54,442 nucleotides of DNA from NCBI GenBank assembly GCA_903867225.1, contig CAIPQN010000042.1, positions 166,992-221,433 of the forward strand, in the 5' to 3' direction. The notes beneath the pieces were generated by a model. It saw only the letters and a program-made list of their open reading frames with translations, was not told the origin of the DNA and did not search any database. This document shows positions 16,428 through 26,638 of the stretch, piece after piece. The translations under genes and the position numbers were made by a program. Each line of letters opens with the position of its first letter. The first letter of the stretch is position 1. This DNA is from an uncultured Pseudomonadota bacterium (GTDB lineage Bacteria; Pseudomonadota; Gammaproteobacteria; Methylococcales; Methylomonadaceae).

Positions 16428-17507
16428 TCAAAAAGAAAGTGTGAGCCGCAAATCCGCGCCGACGTGTCGCACGTCGCGCCATTGCAGCATTTTTTTATCG
16501 GTCATCGATTGCAATTCGGGCAACGCAAATGCGCCTCGTCCTTTATTACCTAACACGCACGGAGCCATGTAAATCAACCATTCATCTACTAAACCCGCTT
16601 CAAGTAATGCGCCATTCAAGGTTGCGCCCGCTTCGACAAAGACATTGTTTATTTCTTGTGCGGCTAAAAAATTCATCACGGCGAGCAAATCCAATCGTCC
16701 GTTTGATTCGGGTAAAACGTGAACCTCAAAACCTGCTTGTTTTAAAACAGTAGATTTTTGTTCATTCGTCGAACAAGTTAAAACTAAAATTCGTCCGTCA
16801 AATTTTGCCATTTGTGAATCAAGTGGCATTTGTAAATTTGAATCTAAAATCACCCGAATCGGTTGCACGATTGAAAGATTCACCCGCGCATTCAACGACG
16901 GATTATCAGCTAAAATTGTTCCAATGCCCGTTAGAATCGCGGAGCTTTCAGCGCGAAAACAATGCACGTCAGCGCGTGCTTCTGGCGACGTAATCCATTG
17001 ACTTTCGCCATTCGCCAACGCCGTTTTACCGTCTAAACTCATTGCAATTTTGCTACGAATAAACGGACGATTTCTCATCATTCGTGAAATAAAACCACGA
17101 TTTAACTTTTCAGCATCGGCGCGTAAAACGTCACATATAATTTCAATTCTTGCGGCTTCGCAACGTTCCAAACCTCGTCCTGCAACCAATGGGTTTGGGT
17201 CTTTCATCGCAACAACGAGCCGTTTAATTCCTGCCGAAATTAGCGCGTCACAACACGGCGGCGTTTTACCATGATGACTACAAGGTTCTAGTGTGACGTA
17301 AGCTGTCGCGCCACTTGCATCTTCAGTTAAATTTTTTAAGGCGTTAATTTCAGCGTGTGCTTGTCCTGCCCTTTCGTGAAAACCTTCGCCAATGATTCGC
17401 CCGTTTTTTACTAACACACAACCGACACGCGGATTCGGATCAGTGGTGAAACGTCCTCGTTCTGCGAGTTGTAACGCTCGTGCCATAAACTCTAAATCAG
17501 TTTTCAT
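16428..17507 (-). CDS. ribD: Bifunctional diaminohydroxyphosphoribosylaminopyrimidine deaminase / 5-amino-6-(5-phosphoribosylamino)uracil reductase
   Basis: Carries out the second and third steps of riboflavin synthesis from GTP. The start at 17507 (MKTDLEFMARALQLAERG) gives 359 residues, matching RibD; a longer frame upstream runs through the xthA gene and is rejected. The N-terminal deaminase has the zinc site HAEINAL and LEPCSHHGKTPPC. The C-terminal reductase starts around residue 150 (RPFIRSKIAMSLDGKTALANGESQWIT) with NNVFVEAGATLNGALL. It overlaps the xthA stop by 11 bases, suggesting coupled translation. The other rib genes are not in the window. Confidence 0.95.
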   Translation of the reverse strand: MKTDLEFMARALQLAERGRFTTDPNPRVGCVLVKNGRIIGEGFHERAGQAHAEINALKNLTEDASGATAYVTLEPCSHHGKTPPCCDALISAGIKRLVVAMKDPNPLVAGRGLERCEAARIEIICDVLRADAEKLNRGFISRMMRNRPFIRSKIAMSLDGKTALANGESQWITSPEARADVHCFRAESSAILTGIGTILADNPSLNARVNLSIVQPIRVILDSNLQMPLDSQMAKFDGRILVLTCSTNEQKSTVLKQAGFEVHVLPESNGRLDLLAVMNFLAAQEINNVFVEAGATLNGALLEAGLVDEWLIYMAPCVLGNKGRGAFALPELQSMTDKKMLQWRDVRHVGADLRLTLSF

Positions 17508-18261
17508 AATCAATAATGAGTGGCGCGTGATCAGAAAAACGCTCATCTTTGTAAATACTGACGGCTTTAACTTTATGTTGCAATGACGCGCTGATAATTT
17601 GGTAATCAATGCGCCAACCCACATTTTTTGCCCACGCTTGACCACGATTTGACCACCAAGTGTATTGTTCCGCGTCTTGATTTACCAATCGAAACGCATC
17701 AAACCATTTATCATCTGAAAACACATTATCAAGCCACGCACGTTCTTCGGGTAAAAAGCCTGAATTCTTTTGGTTGCCACGCCAATTTTTTAAATCAATT
17801 GCTTTGTGGGCAATGTTCCAATCACCACAAATAATCGTGTCACGTCCATTTTTTGAAATTTCGTCCAAATAGGTTTTGAAACGCGTTAAAACAGAAAACT
17901 TAAAATTTTGTCGTTCTTCACCTGAAGATCCAGAAGGTAAATACAACGAAATCACGCTTAAATTGCCAAATCGTGCTTCGATAAAACGCCCTTCACGGTC
18001 TATGTCTTCAATACCTAAACCATAAATAACTTCATCTGGCTTCGTTTTGCAATAAAGCGCGACACCACTGTAGCCTTTCTTTTCGGCATCGTGATAGAAG
18101 CAATGATATGGTGCGGGGCAAAAAGTTTCATCAAGTTGTGAGATTTGCGCTTTGGTTTCTTGAATACACACCACATCGGCATTTTGCAACACTAGCCACT
18201 CAAAAAAACCTTTTCGTTGTGCAGAACGAATGCCGTTTGTATTAGCTGTAATAATACGCAT
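17497..18261 (-). CDS. xthA: Exodeoxyribonuclease III (AP endonuclease)
   Basis: A base-excision repair nuclease of the EEP/Xth family, 254 residues from the ATG at 18261 (MRIITANTNGIRSAQRKGF). The catalytic motifs are present: CIQETKAQ, YSGVALYCKTKPD, ICGDWNIAHKAIDLKNW, and the C-terminal WRIDYQIISASL and FSDHAPLIIDYE. The final SDHAP box holds the catalytic His. Starts further upstream would run into the rpmE promoter region. It heads the minus-strand chain xthA-ribD-gltX and is divergent from rpmE. Confidence 0.95.
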   Translation of the reverse strand: MRIITANTNGIRSAQRKGFFEWLVLQNADVVCIQETKAQISQLDETFCPAPYHCFYHDAEKKGYSGVALYCKTKPDEVIYGLGIEDIDREGRFIEARFGNLSVISLYLPSGSSGEERQNFKFSVLTRFKTYLDEISKNGRDTIICGDWNIAHKAIDLKNWRGNQKNSGFLPEERAWLDNVFSDDKWFDAFRLVNQDAEQYTWWSNRGQAWAKNVGWRIDYQIISASLQHKVKAVSIYKDERFSDHAPLIIDYEN

Positions 18262-18276
18262 AAAAGTTTGAATCCA

Positions 18277-18305
18277 TTGCGAAATGTGAGTTAAGTCCGT
18301 AAAAT
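18277..18305 (+). promoter_or_regulatory. Predicted sigma70 promoter for rpmE
   Basis: TTGCGA (18277-18282), a 17-base spacer and TAAAAT (18300-18305) precede rpmE. The predicted leader holds a small GC stem, GCCC-GTTGT-GGGC (about 18327-18339), just before the start codon; it could influence L31 translation. Confidence 0.45.
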
Positions 18306-18351
18306 ACGCATTTTTAATATCAACCGCCCGTTGTGGGCAATGCGAAAAATC

Positions 18352-18552
18352 ATGAAACCAGAAATTCATCCTAATTATAAACAAATTACCGTCACTTGTG
18401 GTTGCGGTAATACTTTTGTGACCGGTTCTGCGTTGGCTAAAGACTTAAACATCGAAGTTTGCTCTTCTTGCCATCCTTTTTACACAGGGAAACAACGCGT
18501 TGTAGACACAGCTGGTCGTGTTGATAAATTCAACAAAAAATTCGCGAGATAA
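18352..18552 (+). CDS. rpmE: 50S ribosomal protein L31, zinc-binding (C+) form
   Basis: A 66-residue protein beginning [19 protein letters not shown], matching L31. The four cysteines of the zinc ribbon are present as TCGCGN and VCSSCHPF, so this is the zinc-containing form. The [21 protein letters not shown] signature is intact. The start at 18352 is chosen by family alignment; upstream in-frame ATGs would add a non-conserved extension. A strong terminator follows immediately. Confidence 0.97.
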   Translation: MKPEIHPNYKQITVTCGCGNTFVTGSALAKDLNIEVCSSCHPFYTGKQRVVDTAGRVDKFNKKFAR

Positions 18553-18565
18553 TTTTTTTATCCAC

Positions 18566-18603
18566 AAAAAAGCCGATACGTTTTTTGCGTATCGGCTTTT
18601 TTT
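18566..18603. terminator. Strong rho-independent terminator shared by rpmE and deaD
   Basis: AAAAAAGCCGATACG (from 18566) pairs with CGTATCGGCTTTTTT (from 18588) around a short T-rich loop. A/T tracts on both sides allow termination in both directions between the convergent rpmE and deaD. Confidence 0.92.
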
Positions 18604-18615
18604 ATGCGTGACGTT

Positions 18616-20457
18616 TTAGTCGTCCTTCGGTTCTTTTGCACGACGCGAGGTTGAACTCATGCGCTTTTTATCTTTATCTCTTGGTTTATTGTCGTCGAAT
18701 TTCAACGTTTTACGACCTTCCGATTTGCTTTCAGATTTACCGCCACCCGATACGCTTGAAATGTTCAATAATTGTCCTGCAACACGCACTTTGCGTAATT
18801 CGTTTAACAATTCTTTGGGCATTCCAGCGGGTAATTCTACGGTACTGTAATCTTCTTCGATACGAATTCGCGCAATGTGTGCGCCGTCGATTCCCGTTTC
18901 ATTGGCAATTGCCCCCACAATGTTGCCAGGTTTTATGCCATGTGCATTACCGACTTCAATACGGAAAGTTTCCATTTCGATATTTGATGCACCGAAATCA
19001 CGTCTTGCAGGACGACGTTCACCACGATCACTTGATTCACGTCTTGGACGTTCATTTCTATCGCCTCGTCCACGAGAATCGTCACGACGTGGGCGATCAT
19101 CACGTTCGCGATCACGTTCCGACACTTTTTTAGGCGGAGACATTAACAATGGTTCATCACCTTGCACCAATTTCGCTAATGCCGCACCAATTTCTAAAGC
19201 AGTAACATCATGTTCAGTTTCATATTGTTGAATTAACTGAACAAAGAAACTTAATTCTTCTGCTGCTAACGTATCGGTAATATTTTGTTTAAAACGAGCG
19301 ATACGTTTGTTGTTAATAATTTCAGTCGATGGTAAGCCCATCTCTTCAATTTTTTGTTTTGTTGCACGTTCGATATTGGCAAGTAATTTACGTTCACGCG
19401 GTGCAATGAACAAAATTGCGTCACCTGTACGACCCGCACGACCTGTACGACCAATACGATGTACATACGATTCCGTATCGTAAGGAATATCATAATTTAA
19501 AACGTGGGTAATTCTGTCCACGTCCAAACCACGCGCTGCAACGTCTGTTGCAATCAAAATATCAAGTTTGCCATTTTTTAAATGGTTAATCGCGCGTTCA
19601 CGCAAGTTTTGCGACATATCACCGTTAATCGCGGCTGCTGAATATCCACGCGCTTCTAATTTTTCAGCGAGTTCAATCGTTGCGGTTTTGGTTCGCACGA
19701 AAATAATCATGCCGTCGAATGTTTCGGCTTCTAAAATGCGCGTCAACGCATCAAGTTTATGCACGCCGCTTACCAACCAATAACGCTGACGGATATTTTC
19801 AGCTGATGCCGTCGTCACTTTAATCGTAACGTGTTCAGGTTTGTTGAGATATTTTTCGGTGATTTTACGAATCACGCTTGGCATTGTTGCAGAAAACAAC
19901 GCAATCTGACGATTTTCTGGAGTTTGTTCTAAAATCCATTCCACGTCATCAATGAAGCCCATGCGTAACATTTCGTCAGCTTCATCAAGTACCAAAAATT
20001 TCAAATTGGTCAACGACAACGTATTTTTTCTCATGTGATCCATCACACGACCAGGCGTACCAACGACAACGTGTGCGCCGCGTTTCAATGAACGTAATTG
20101 CGTGCTGTAATCTTGACCGCCGTAAATCGGCAATACATGAAAATCTTTAATATGTGACGCATAACGCTGAAACGCTTCTGCTACTTGAATCGCTAATTCA
20201 CGAGTAGGAGCCAAGACTAAAACTTGTGGATCTTTTTGTTTTAAATCAATGCGTGACAAAATTGGCAATGCGAACGCGGCAGTTTTACCTGTACCAGTTT
20301 GCGCTTGACCTAAAACGTCTTTGCCATCGAGAATAAATGGGATGGTTTGAGCTTGAATCGGTGACGGCGTTTCGTAACCAACTTCTTTAAGTGATTTAAG
20401 TAAAGGTTCAATAATTCCTAAGTCACGGAATGACAATGGAGTTGTTTCTTCAGACAT
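18616..20457 (-). CDS. deaD: ATP-dependent DEAD-box RNA helicase DeaD/CsdA
   Basis: Cold-shock and ribosome-assembly helicase of 613 residues. Helicase motifs in order: Q motif SFRDLGIIEPLLKSLKEVGY, I AQTGTGKTAAFALP, Ia PTRELAIQ, Ib GTPGRVMDHM, II LDEADEML, III FSATMP, and VI HRIGRTGRAG. After the helicase core come an Arg/Asp-rich low-complexity linker (RDRERDDRPRRDDSRGRGD) and a DbpA-type RNA-binding domain (RIEVGNAHGIKPGNIVGAI). This layout distinguishes DeaD from RhlB, SrmB and RhlE. It has its own promoter region. Confidence 0.95.
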   Translation of the reverse strand: MSEETTPLSFRDLGIIEPLLKSLKEVGYETPSPIQAQTIPFILDGKDVLGQAQTGTGKTAAFALPILSRIDLKQKDPQVLVLAPTRELAIQVAEAFQRYASHIKDFHVLPIYGGQDYSTQLRSLKRGAHVVVGTPGRVMDHMRKNTLSLTNLKFLVLDEADEMLRMGFIDDVEWILEQTPENRQIALFSATMPSVIRKITEKYLNKPEHVTIKVTTASAENIRQRYWLVSGVHKLDALTRILEAETFDGMIIFVRTKTATIELAEKLEARGYSAAAINGDMSQNLRERAINHLKNGKLDILIATDVAARGLDVDRITHVLNYDIPYDTESYVHRIGRTGRAGRTGDAILFIAPRERKLLANIERATKQKIEEMGLPSTEIINNKRIARFKQNITDTLAAEELSFFVQLIQQYETEHDVTALEIGAALAKLVQGDEPLLMSPPKKVSERDRERDDRPRRDDSRGRGDRNERPRRESSDRGERRPARRDFGASNIEMETFRIEVGNAHGIKPGNIVGAIANETGIDGAHIARIRIEEDYSTVELPAGMPKELLNELRKVRVAGQLLNISSVSGGGKSESKSEGRKTLKFDDNKPRDKDKKRMSSTSRRAKEPKDD

Positions 20458-20524
20458 GATTTACCTGTTGTAAATTTTAAGAATGCGCGAATTGCGCGGG
20501 GAGGGTATTTGTTTTGATGTTTGA

Positions 20525-20530
20525 ATTATA
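20525..20530 (-). promoter_or_regulatory. Predicted -10 element for deaD
   Basis: On the minus strand TATAAT lies 67 bases upstream of the deaD start, with no convincing -35 box. The implied leader of about 60 bases contains the small palindrome GCGCAATTCGCGC. Long structured leaders are usual for cold-shock helicase genes, but regulation here is only inferred. Confidence 0.35.
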
Positions 20531-20638
20531 ACGCATTTACGCAGCGGCGGTTATCTTAAATCCGTTTTAAATTTGATAATCAATAGAAATGTCTTGTTTT
20601 ACCTATCATTTATGTGGAGACACCCTGTTTTACAAAAA

Positions 20639-21724
20639 CTAATCAGAAATATCCAAGCGTGACCACGCAGTCAAAACTGCTTTAACAACTGTTGCCAAGG
20701 GAATTGCTAAAAATACTCCCCAAAATCCCCACAAGCCACCAAAAAATAAAATTGCCACAATAATTGCGAGAGCGTGTAAATTCACAGCTTCTGAAAATAA
20801 TAATGGTACAAGCAACACGCCGTCCACCGCTTGAATAATGGCGTAAGCAATCACAATCGCCATAAAATCATCGTTCGTTAAACCAAATTGAAAATACGCT
20901 ACCCCCAAAACGGGAAATGTCACCAATGTCGCACCAATGTAAGGCAAAATTACCTGTAATCCCATCAACACAGCCAACAATAGCGCGTAATTTAGTCCCA
21001 TCACAGCATACGTCACATAACTCACTGCACATAAAATCAATACTTCTGCAAATTTCCCGCGCACATAATTACCGATTTGCGTGTCAACTTCATGCCAAAC
21101 ATCAACACTCAAATGACGTTCTTTTGGTAAAAAGTGCGTAAACCAAGCCATTAACAACGCTTTATCTTTTAAAAGAAAAAACACCATCATTGGTACTAAA
21201 AACAGATAAATCATCGCGCTAATCAACCCCATCACAGAGGCGGCTGAAACCGACAATAAACTTTGGCTGTAACTGAGTAATTCGTTTTGTCCAACGAGAA
21301 GAATTTCTTGGATTTTATTTTCAGAAATCAATTTTGGGTACAGTTTTGGCAACCGCATAATGCCTGTTTGTGCATGACTGATAATTTCTGGAATTTGCTG
21401 TACAAGTTCCACAGCTTGCTGCGAAATAATTGGAATCAAAATAAATAGCAAAAAAACAAGACTGGTGACGAATAACGAAAACACTAGTATTACCGCTGAA
21501 AAACGCGGCATATTGTAATGCTCAATTTGACGCACAACACCTTCAAGTAAATAAGCAATACCAATGGATACAAAAACGGGCAGTAACAAATCAGACAACG
21601 AATAAATCAGCACAAAACTGACCAATACAATAATTGCCAGTGAAGTTGCTTGAGTATTCGGCAAAAAACGCTTAATTGCTCGACGAGTAAAATGCGAAGG
21701 AACAAATTGATTAGACGAATTCAT
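20639..21724 (-). CDS. AI-2E/PerM family transporter
   Basis: A 361-residue inner-membrane protein with about eight predicted helices. It shows the family pattern of N-terminal helices (LAIIVLVSFVLIYSLSDLLLPV), a long middle amphipathic region (IPEIISHAQTGIMRLPKLYPK) and the conserved C-terminal half with VNLHALAIIVAILFFGGLWGFWGVFLAIPLATVVKAV. Members include PerM, YdiK and the TqsA autoinducer-2 exporter; the substrate cannot be told here. It follows corC by 6 bases, at the end of the miaB-ybeZ-ybeY-corC transcript where many gammas have lnt. Confidence 0.9.
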   Translation of the reverse strand: MNSSNQFVPSHFTRRAIKRFLPNTQATSLAIIVLVSFVLIYSLSDLLLPVFVSIGIAYLLEGVVRQIEHYNMPRFSAVILVFSLFVTSLVFLLFILIPIISQQAVELVQQIPEIISHAQTGIMRLPKLYPKLISENKIQEILLVGQNELLSYSQSLLSVSAASVMGLISAMIYLFLVPMMVFFLLKDKALLMAWFTHFLPKERHLSVDVWHEVDTQIGNYVRGKFAEVLILCAVSYVTYAVMGLNYALLLAVLMGLQVILPYIGATLVTFPVLGVAYFQFGLTNDDFMAIVIAYAIIQAVDGVLLVPLLFSEAVNLHALAIIVAILFFGGLWGFWGVFLAIPLATVVKAVLTAWSRLDISD

Positions 21725-21730
21725 AAATAG

Positions 21731-22567
21731 CTACTTTAACTTTATAAGTTTAATCAAATAGATTCGCCGATTATCAGCTTTAATCACTTCAAATTTAAAA
21801 TTATCAACGACCAAATTTTCACCTTTATGTGGCATGTGTTCTAGCTGACTTACGACAAAACCACCAATTGTGTCATATTCATCCGTCGCCAATTGAGTGC
21901 CGAAATACTCATCGAAATCATCAATAGGCATCAACGCTTTCAGCATGTATTCGCTTTCACTACGTTGAAACACATAATTTTCATCATCTGGGTCATCATG
22001 TTCATCTTCAATGTCACCAACAATTTGTTCTAATACATCTTCAATTGTCACTAATCCAGCGGTTTGACCATATTCATCAACCACAATAGTCATGTGATTA
22101 CCATTAGTACGCGATTCTTTGAGTAATACATTTAAACGTTTGCTTTCAGGTACGATACTGACCGAACGCATAATGTCTTGAACCGTCAAATTTTTGTTTT
22201 CAAATACTCGTGCCAGTAAATCTTTGGTCAACAATACGCCAATCACTTTGCTTTTATCACCATCAATCACTGGATAGCGTGAATGCCCCGACTCAGTAAC
22301 GATTGATAAAATACTTTCAAGTGTGGAATCTTTCGGTAAAACTGTCATTTGAACACGCGGAATCATAATGTCGCGGACGCGCATTTGTGATACTTGCAAT
22401 ACGCCTTCAATCATCGACAACGCATCAGTGTCTAATAAACTTCGCGTTTTCGCTTCACGCAAAAGTTCTAATAAATCATCAACATCTTGTGGTTCACCAG
22501 TTAATAATTGACTGATTTTCTCAAGCCACGATTTTTGTGGTGTACTGGGAGGATATTCGTCACTCAT
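21731..22567 (-). CDS. corC: CorC/YbeX CBS-domain protein (magnesium/cobalt efflux family)
   Basis: A 278-residue cytosolic protein with two CBS motifs ([20 protein letters not shown] and [19 protein letters not shown]) followed by a transporter-associated CorC_HlyC domain ([23 protein letters not shown]). The linking motif [30 protein letters not shown] is nearly invariant in the family. CorC is linked to Mg2+/Co2+ export with CorA and, as YbeX, to ribosome metabolism with its neighbours YbeY and YbeZ. Its start overlaps the ybeY stop by 4 bases. Confidence 0.93.
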   Translation of the reverse strand: MSDEYPPSTPQKSWLEKISQLLTGEPQDVDDLLELLREAKTRSLLDTDALSMIEGVLQVSQMRVRDIMIPRVQMTVLPKDSTLESILSIVTESGHSRYPVIDGDKSKVIGVLLTKDLLARVFENKNLTVQDIMRSVSIVPESKRLNVLLKESRTNGNHMTIVVDEYGQTAGLVTIEDVLEQIVGDIEDEHDDPDDENYVFQRSESEYMLKALMPIDDFDEYFGTQLATDEYDTIGGFVVSQLEHMPHKGENLVVDNFKFEVIKADNRRIYLIKLIKLK

Positions 22568-23022
22568 AAGTCAATTTCTTCGTAAGGATTTGGAATGGAT
22601 AACGTTTGTAATAATTCGATTTCTTTTACTTCCATTTCTTTAGCTTCAGCGTCATCAATGTGGTCATAGCCAAGTAAATGTAACGTACCATGAATCACAA
22701 TGTGCGCCCAATGATTATGCAAAGGTTTATTCTGTTCAAGTGCTTCACGTTCCAAAACAGATGCACAAATTACTAAATCTCCGAGTAAATTTAATTCTAT
22801 TTCGTCGGGAACTTCAAATGGAAAACTGAGAATGTTTGTCGCGCCTTTTTTATGACGATAGGTTTCGTTGAGTTGTGCAGATTCGGATTCGTCCACAATG
22901 CGAATGGTGAGTTCAAATTCTTCGTTTAAATTTGTTAAAACTGTATTTACCCACAATTCCAATTGTTTGTCTTTTGGCTGGTTTGGTGATTCAAAAACAC
23001 GTTGAATATCGATGATGTTCAT
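22564..23022 (-). CDS. ybeY: Endoribonuclease YbeY (16S rRNA 3' maturation)
   Basis: A metal-dependent RNase of 152 residues involved in 16S rRNA processing and 70S quality control. The diagnostic zinc-binding motif [11 protein letters not shown], followed by acidic residues and [10 protein letters not shown], is intact; so is the [10 protein letters not shown] motif. It overlaps both neighbours by 4 bases (ybeZ upstream, corC downstream), the conserved bacterial arrangement. Confidence 0.96.
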   Translation of the reverse strand: MNIIDIQRVFESPNQPKDKQLELWVNTVLTNLNEEFELTIRIVDESESAQLNETYRHKKGATNILSFPFEVPDEIELNLLGDLVICASVLEREALEQNKPLHNHWAHIVIHGTLHLLGYDHIDDAEAKEMEVKEIELLQTLSIPNPYEEIDL

Positions 23023-23981
23023 TTTTGGTTTTTCTCAAACGCTTCGTAGGCTTCAACAATACGTTGAACTAACGGGTGACGCACCACATCGCGTGCGCTG
23101 AAATGGGTAAAGCTGATGCCTTCGACTTCGGTCAATACTTTCAAAACATGATGCAAGCCCGACATTTTTTCAGATGGTAAGTCAATTTGGGTAATATCGC
23201 CCGTAATCACCGCCGTTGAACCAAAACCTAAACGTGTTAAAAACATTTTAATTTGTTCAACAGTTGTATTTTGGGCTTCGTCGAGAATGATAAACGCATT
23301 ATTCAAAGTGCGACCACGCATATATGCGAGCGGCGCAACTTCAATCACACCTTTTTCGAGCAGTTTTTCGACACGTTCCAAGCCTAACATTTCGTGTAGC
23401 GCGTCATAAAGTGGACGCAAATACGGATCAACTTTTTGCGCCATATCACCAGGTAAAAAACCGAGTTTTTCACCAGCTTCAACCGCTGGGCGAACTAAAA
23501 TAATTTTGCGAACTTGCTCATTTTGCAACGCATGAACCGCGCAAGCGACTGCTAAATAGGTTTTACCCGTTCCCGCAGGGCCGATGCCGAAATTTACATC
23601 ATGCGAAACAATTTTTTGTAAATAACCGATTTGATTCGCGCCACGCCCTTTGATTAAACCCTGTTTCGTTTTAATTACAACAGGTTCAAAAGTGGGAATT
23701 TCTGGCTGCAAACTAACTTCAATCGACGCTTCTTGCAACGCCAAATGTACCAATTCTGGTGTAATGAAATCTTTTTCTGTGGCAGCAAATAATGACTGCA
23801 TCACCGCGCTACACCCTGTAATCACGTTTTCGTCGCCATCAATTTGAAAATGATTGCCTCGATTCGCAATTTGTACACCTAAACGTTTTTCTAAATGCCG
23901 CAAATGTTCATTTAATTGCCCACAAAAATTCATTAAACGCTCGTTGTCGTCTGGCAATAAAACTAAATCAAGAGAATTCAT
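23019..23981 (-). CDS. ybeZ: PhoH-like ATPase YbeZ
   Basis: A 320-residue PhoH family protein. An N-terminal KH-like region ([24 protein letters not shown]) is followed by the P-loop ATPase domain with Walker [16 protein letters not shown], Walker [12 protein letters not shown], and the signatures [16 protein letters not shown] and [14 protein letters not shown] (written [14 protein letters not shown] here). It functions with YbeY in RNA metabolism. Overlapping starts and stops with miaB and ybeY indicate one operon. Confidence 0.95.
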   Translation of the reverse strand: MNSLDLVLLPDDNERLMNFCGQLNEHLRHLEKRLGVQIANRGNHFQIDGDENVITGCSAVMQSLFAATEKDFITPELVHLALQEASIEVSLQPEIPTFEPVVIKTKQGLIKGRGANQIGYLQKIVSHDVNFGIGPAGTGKTYLAVACAVHALQNEQVRKIILVRPAVEAGEKLGFLPGDMAQKVDPYLRPLYDALHEMLGLERVEKLLEKGVIEVAPLAYMRGRTLNNAFIILDEAQNTTVEQIKMFLTRLGFGSTAVITGDITQIDLPSEKMSGLHHVLKVLTEVEGISFTHFSARDVVRHPLVQRIVEAYEAFEKNQK

Positions 23982-25315
23982 GCTACCGCCAAATCAATCA
24001 TTCGACCGCGCAATGAATTCGTCAACGATTCCGTAATTAAAACATCCACAAATTGCCCCGTTAAACGAGGATGACCAATGAAATTCACCACGCGATTATT
24101 TTCGGTTCGCCCTTGCATTTGCAGCGGATTTTTCTTCGATTGTCCTTCGACTAAAATCGTCTGTGTCGTGCCAATCATTTTTTCTGCAATCGCATTTGCC
24201 ATTTCGTTGATGCGGTTTTGGAAACGTTCCAAACGTGCTTTTTTCACATCAAGCGGCACATTGTCTTCAAATTCTGCCGCTGGCGTTCCAGGACGTGCGC
24301 TGTAAATAAAACTAAATGACAAATCAAAATTCATTTCGTCGATAAATTGCATTGTTTCTTCAAATTCAACGTCGGTTTCACCTGGGAAACCAATAATAAA
24401 ATCAGAAGATAAACAAATATCAGGACGCACTTCACGCAATTTACGAATAATTTCTTTGTAATCATCAATAACGTGACCGCGTTTCATCGCTTTTAAAATT
24501 GCATTGCTACCGCTTTGTACGGGCAAGTGAAGATGATTTACAAGCTGTGGAATTTCGGCAAACGCTTCAATCAATTCGTCAGTAAATTCCATTGGATGCG
24601 ACGTGGTAAAACGCAAACGGTCGATACCTTCAATTGCCGCAACGGCGTGAAGTAATAATGAAAAATCGGCAATTTCGCCATCTGCCATTTCACCGCGATA
24701 CGCATTGACATTTTGTCCAAGTAAATTGATTTCGCGCACGCCTTGTTTTGCCAAAACGCAAATTTCTGCCAAAACATCTTCAAGCGGACGACTGATTTCT
24801 TCGCCGCGCGTGTACGGCACGACACAATAAGTACAGTATTTACTACAACCTTCCATGACTGACACAAACGCTTTCACGCCATCGGCTTTCGCCTCGGGTA
24901 AATTGTCGAATTTTTCAATTTCAGGAAATGAAATATCGACAACGGGTTTATGTTGTGAGCGGACTTCGTTTAATAATTGTGGCAAACGGTGCAACGTTTG
25001 AGGGCCAAAAACCATGTCTACAAATGGCGCACGTTTTTGAATTGCCGCGCCTTCTTGACTTGCCACGCAACCGCCCACGCCAATAATCACGTCGGGGCGT
25101 TTATCTTTAATTTTTCGCCATCTGCCGAGTGCAGAAAATACTTTTTCTTCCGCTTTTTCACGAATTGAACAAGTATTTAACAGTAAAACGTCGGCTAATT
25201 TTGGGTCGTCTGTGATTTCAAACCCGTGCGAGGCTTGTAAAACGTCGCGCATTTTGTCCGAATCGTATTCGTTCATTTGGCAACCGTTAGTTTGAATGTA
25301 GAGTTTTTGAGTCAT
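23978..25315 (-). CDS. miaB: tRNA-2-methylthio-N6-dimethylallyladenosine synthase
   Basis: A radical-SAM methylthiotransferase acting on i6A37 of tRNAs. The 445 residues are normal. The N-terminal UPF0004 domain has Cys residues in [26 protein letters not shown] and GGCVASQEG for the auxiliary cluster. The radical-SAM motif is [19 protein letters not shown]. The middle [17 protein letters not shown] and a C-terminal TRAM domain ([24 protein letters not shown]) complete the family layout. It starts 6 bases after waaA and overlaps ybeZ by 4. Confidence 0.97.
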   Translation of the reverse strand: MTQKLYIQTNGCQMNEYDSDKMRDVLQASHGFEITDDPKLADVLLLNTCSIREKAEEKVFSALGRWRKIKDKRPDVIIGVGGCVASQEGAAIQKRAPFVDMVFGPQTLHRLPQLLNEVRSQHKPVVDISFPEIEKFDNLPEAKADGVKAFVSVMEGCSKYCTYCVVPYTRGEEISRPLEDVLAEICVLAKQGVREINLLGQNVNAYRGEMADGEIADFSLLLHAVAAIEGIDRLRFTTSHPMEFTDELIEAFAEIPQLVNHLHLPVQSGSNAILKAMKRGHVIDDYKEIIRKLREVRPDICLSSDFIIGFPGETDVEFEETMQFIDEMNFDLSFSFIYSARPGTPAAEFEDNVPLDVKKARLERFQNRINEMANAIAEKMIGTTQTILVEGQSKKNPLQMQGRTENNRVVNFIGHPRLTGQFVDVLITESLTNSLRGRMIDLAVA

Positions 25316-25321
25316 AGTTTT

Positions 25322-26587
25322 TTAAATGAGAGATTCGAGGTTTAATAAATTATAAATTCTTTCTGTTGCGCCTTGATTTTGAACAATAAAATCTTTGGCA
25401 TTTGAAATTAGCGTTTTTCGTAATTCAGGTTGGTTATAAAGTTTGATAATTTGATTTTCTAATTCAGCCACACTTTTGCATTGAATCGCGGCATTTGCAG
25501 TTAACATTTTTTCAGCGATTAAAGCGAAATTTTTCATTTCTAAACCGAATAAAACAGGCGTACCGACTGTAGCGGGTTCCAAAACATTATGCCCACCGAT
25601 TGGCGCGAAACTTCCACCCACAAACGCTAAATCAGCTGCAGCATAGAACAATTTTAATTCGCCTATCGTATCAATTAAAAAAACGTCCGTTGTATCGTTA
25701 CAGGTTTTTTGTGATGTTCGAGTAACAATCTTTAAATCGGCATTTTTTGCCAAATTTCCAACAGTTGAAAAACGTTCTGGATGACGTGGCGCAATCGCTA
25801 AAATCAATTCAGGAATTTTTTTCTTTAAGTTTTTATAAGTATCGAGTAATAAAATTTCTTCGCTATCGTGTGTGCTGGCGGCTAAGAAAACAAAGCGTTT
25901 ACTGAAAATTTGATTTTTTAAATTTTTACCTTCTAATAAAATTTCAGTTGAAATGGTTGTATCAAATTTGATGTTACCTAAATTTTTAACTTTTTGAGGA
26001 TTTGCACCGATTTCAATAAATCGGTTTTTATCCACTTCCGTTTGCGTCGCAATTTGAGTAATCGCACACAGGCTCGGAACTACGAGGAATGGGATTTTTT
26101 GATAACCGTTTACTGATCTTTCTGATAAACGGGCATTGATTAAATACAATGGAATCTGAATTTTTTCGCAAGCATGAAAAAGATTTGCCCAAATTTCAGT
26201 TTCAACAATTACCGCTATTTTAGGTTTAAACGCATTCAAAAATCGTGAAACCACATCGGGCAAATCGTAAGGTAAATAAACGTGCTGAACGCTTTCACCT
26301 AAGACGGCTTGAACCCGTGCTGAACCTGTTGGTGTTGTTGTGGTAATTAAAATGGAAAATTGTGGTTGGCGCGTTTGAATTAAACGAATTAACGGAAAAA
26401 GAGCTTCACTTTCACCGACCGAAACAGCGTGAAACCAAATCACATTCTGTACATAAGTCTGTGTATAAAAGCCAAAACGTTCAAAAATACGTTGTCGATA
26501 AGCGGGATTTTTAAGACTGCGCCACCAAAGACGCGAAATAATGAGGGGAATTGCGCTATAAAACAGAAATGAATAGAGGTTTTGCAT
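25322..26587 (-). CDS. waaA: 3-deoxy-D-manno-octulosonic acid (KDO) transferase
   Basis: An inner-membrane-associated glycosyltransferase that adds KDO to lipid IVA in LPS synthesis. It has 421 residues from the ATG at 26587, which aligns with the family start (MQNLYSFLFYSAIPLIISRLWWR). Family motifs: WFHAVSVGESEALFPLI with the catalytic Glu, TTTPTGSARV, LINARLSERS, APRHPERF, and FVGGSFAPIGGHNVLEPA near the C-terminus. A short TTG-initiated extension upstream is rejected. It lies 51 bases after rplI and 6 bases before miaB. Confidence 0.95.
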   Translation of the reverse strand: MQNLYSFLFYSAIPLIISRLWWRSLKNPAYRQRIFERFGFYTQTYVQNVIWFHAVSVGESEALFPLIRLIQTRQPQFSILITTTTPTGSARVQAVLGESVQHVYLPYDLPDVVSRFLNAFKPKIAVIVETEIWANLFHACEKIQIPLYLINARLSERSVNGYQKIPFLVVPSLCAITQIATQTEVDKNRFIEIGANPQKVKNLGNIKFDTTISTEILLEGKNLKNQIFSKRFVFLAASTHDSEEILLLDTYKNLKKKIPELILAIAPRHPERFSTVGNLAKNADLKIVTRTSQKTCNDTTDVFLIDTIGELKLFYAAADLAFVGGSFAPIGGHNVLEPATVGTPVLFGLEMKNFALIAEKMLTANAAIQCKSVAELENQIIKLYNQPELRKTLISNAKDFIVQNQGATERIYNLLNLESLI

Positions 26588-26638
26588 AATTATTAGCGTC
26601 AGGCGCAAAGTAAAAACTTCACGCCTTTCGAGCTGAAA

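Noticed and set aside
18636-19231. Plus-strand frames opposite the 3' part of deaD
   Set aside because: They mirror the Arg/Asp-rich linker of DeaD and show low-complexity composition; the minus-strand DeaD domains explain this stretch fully.
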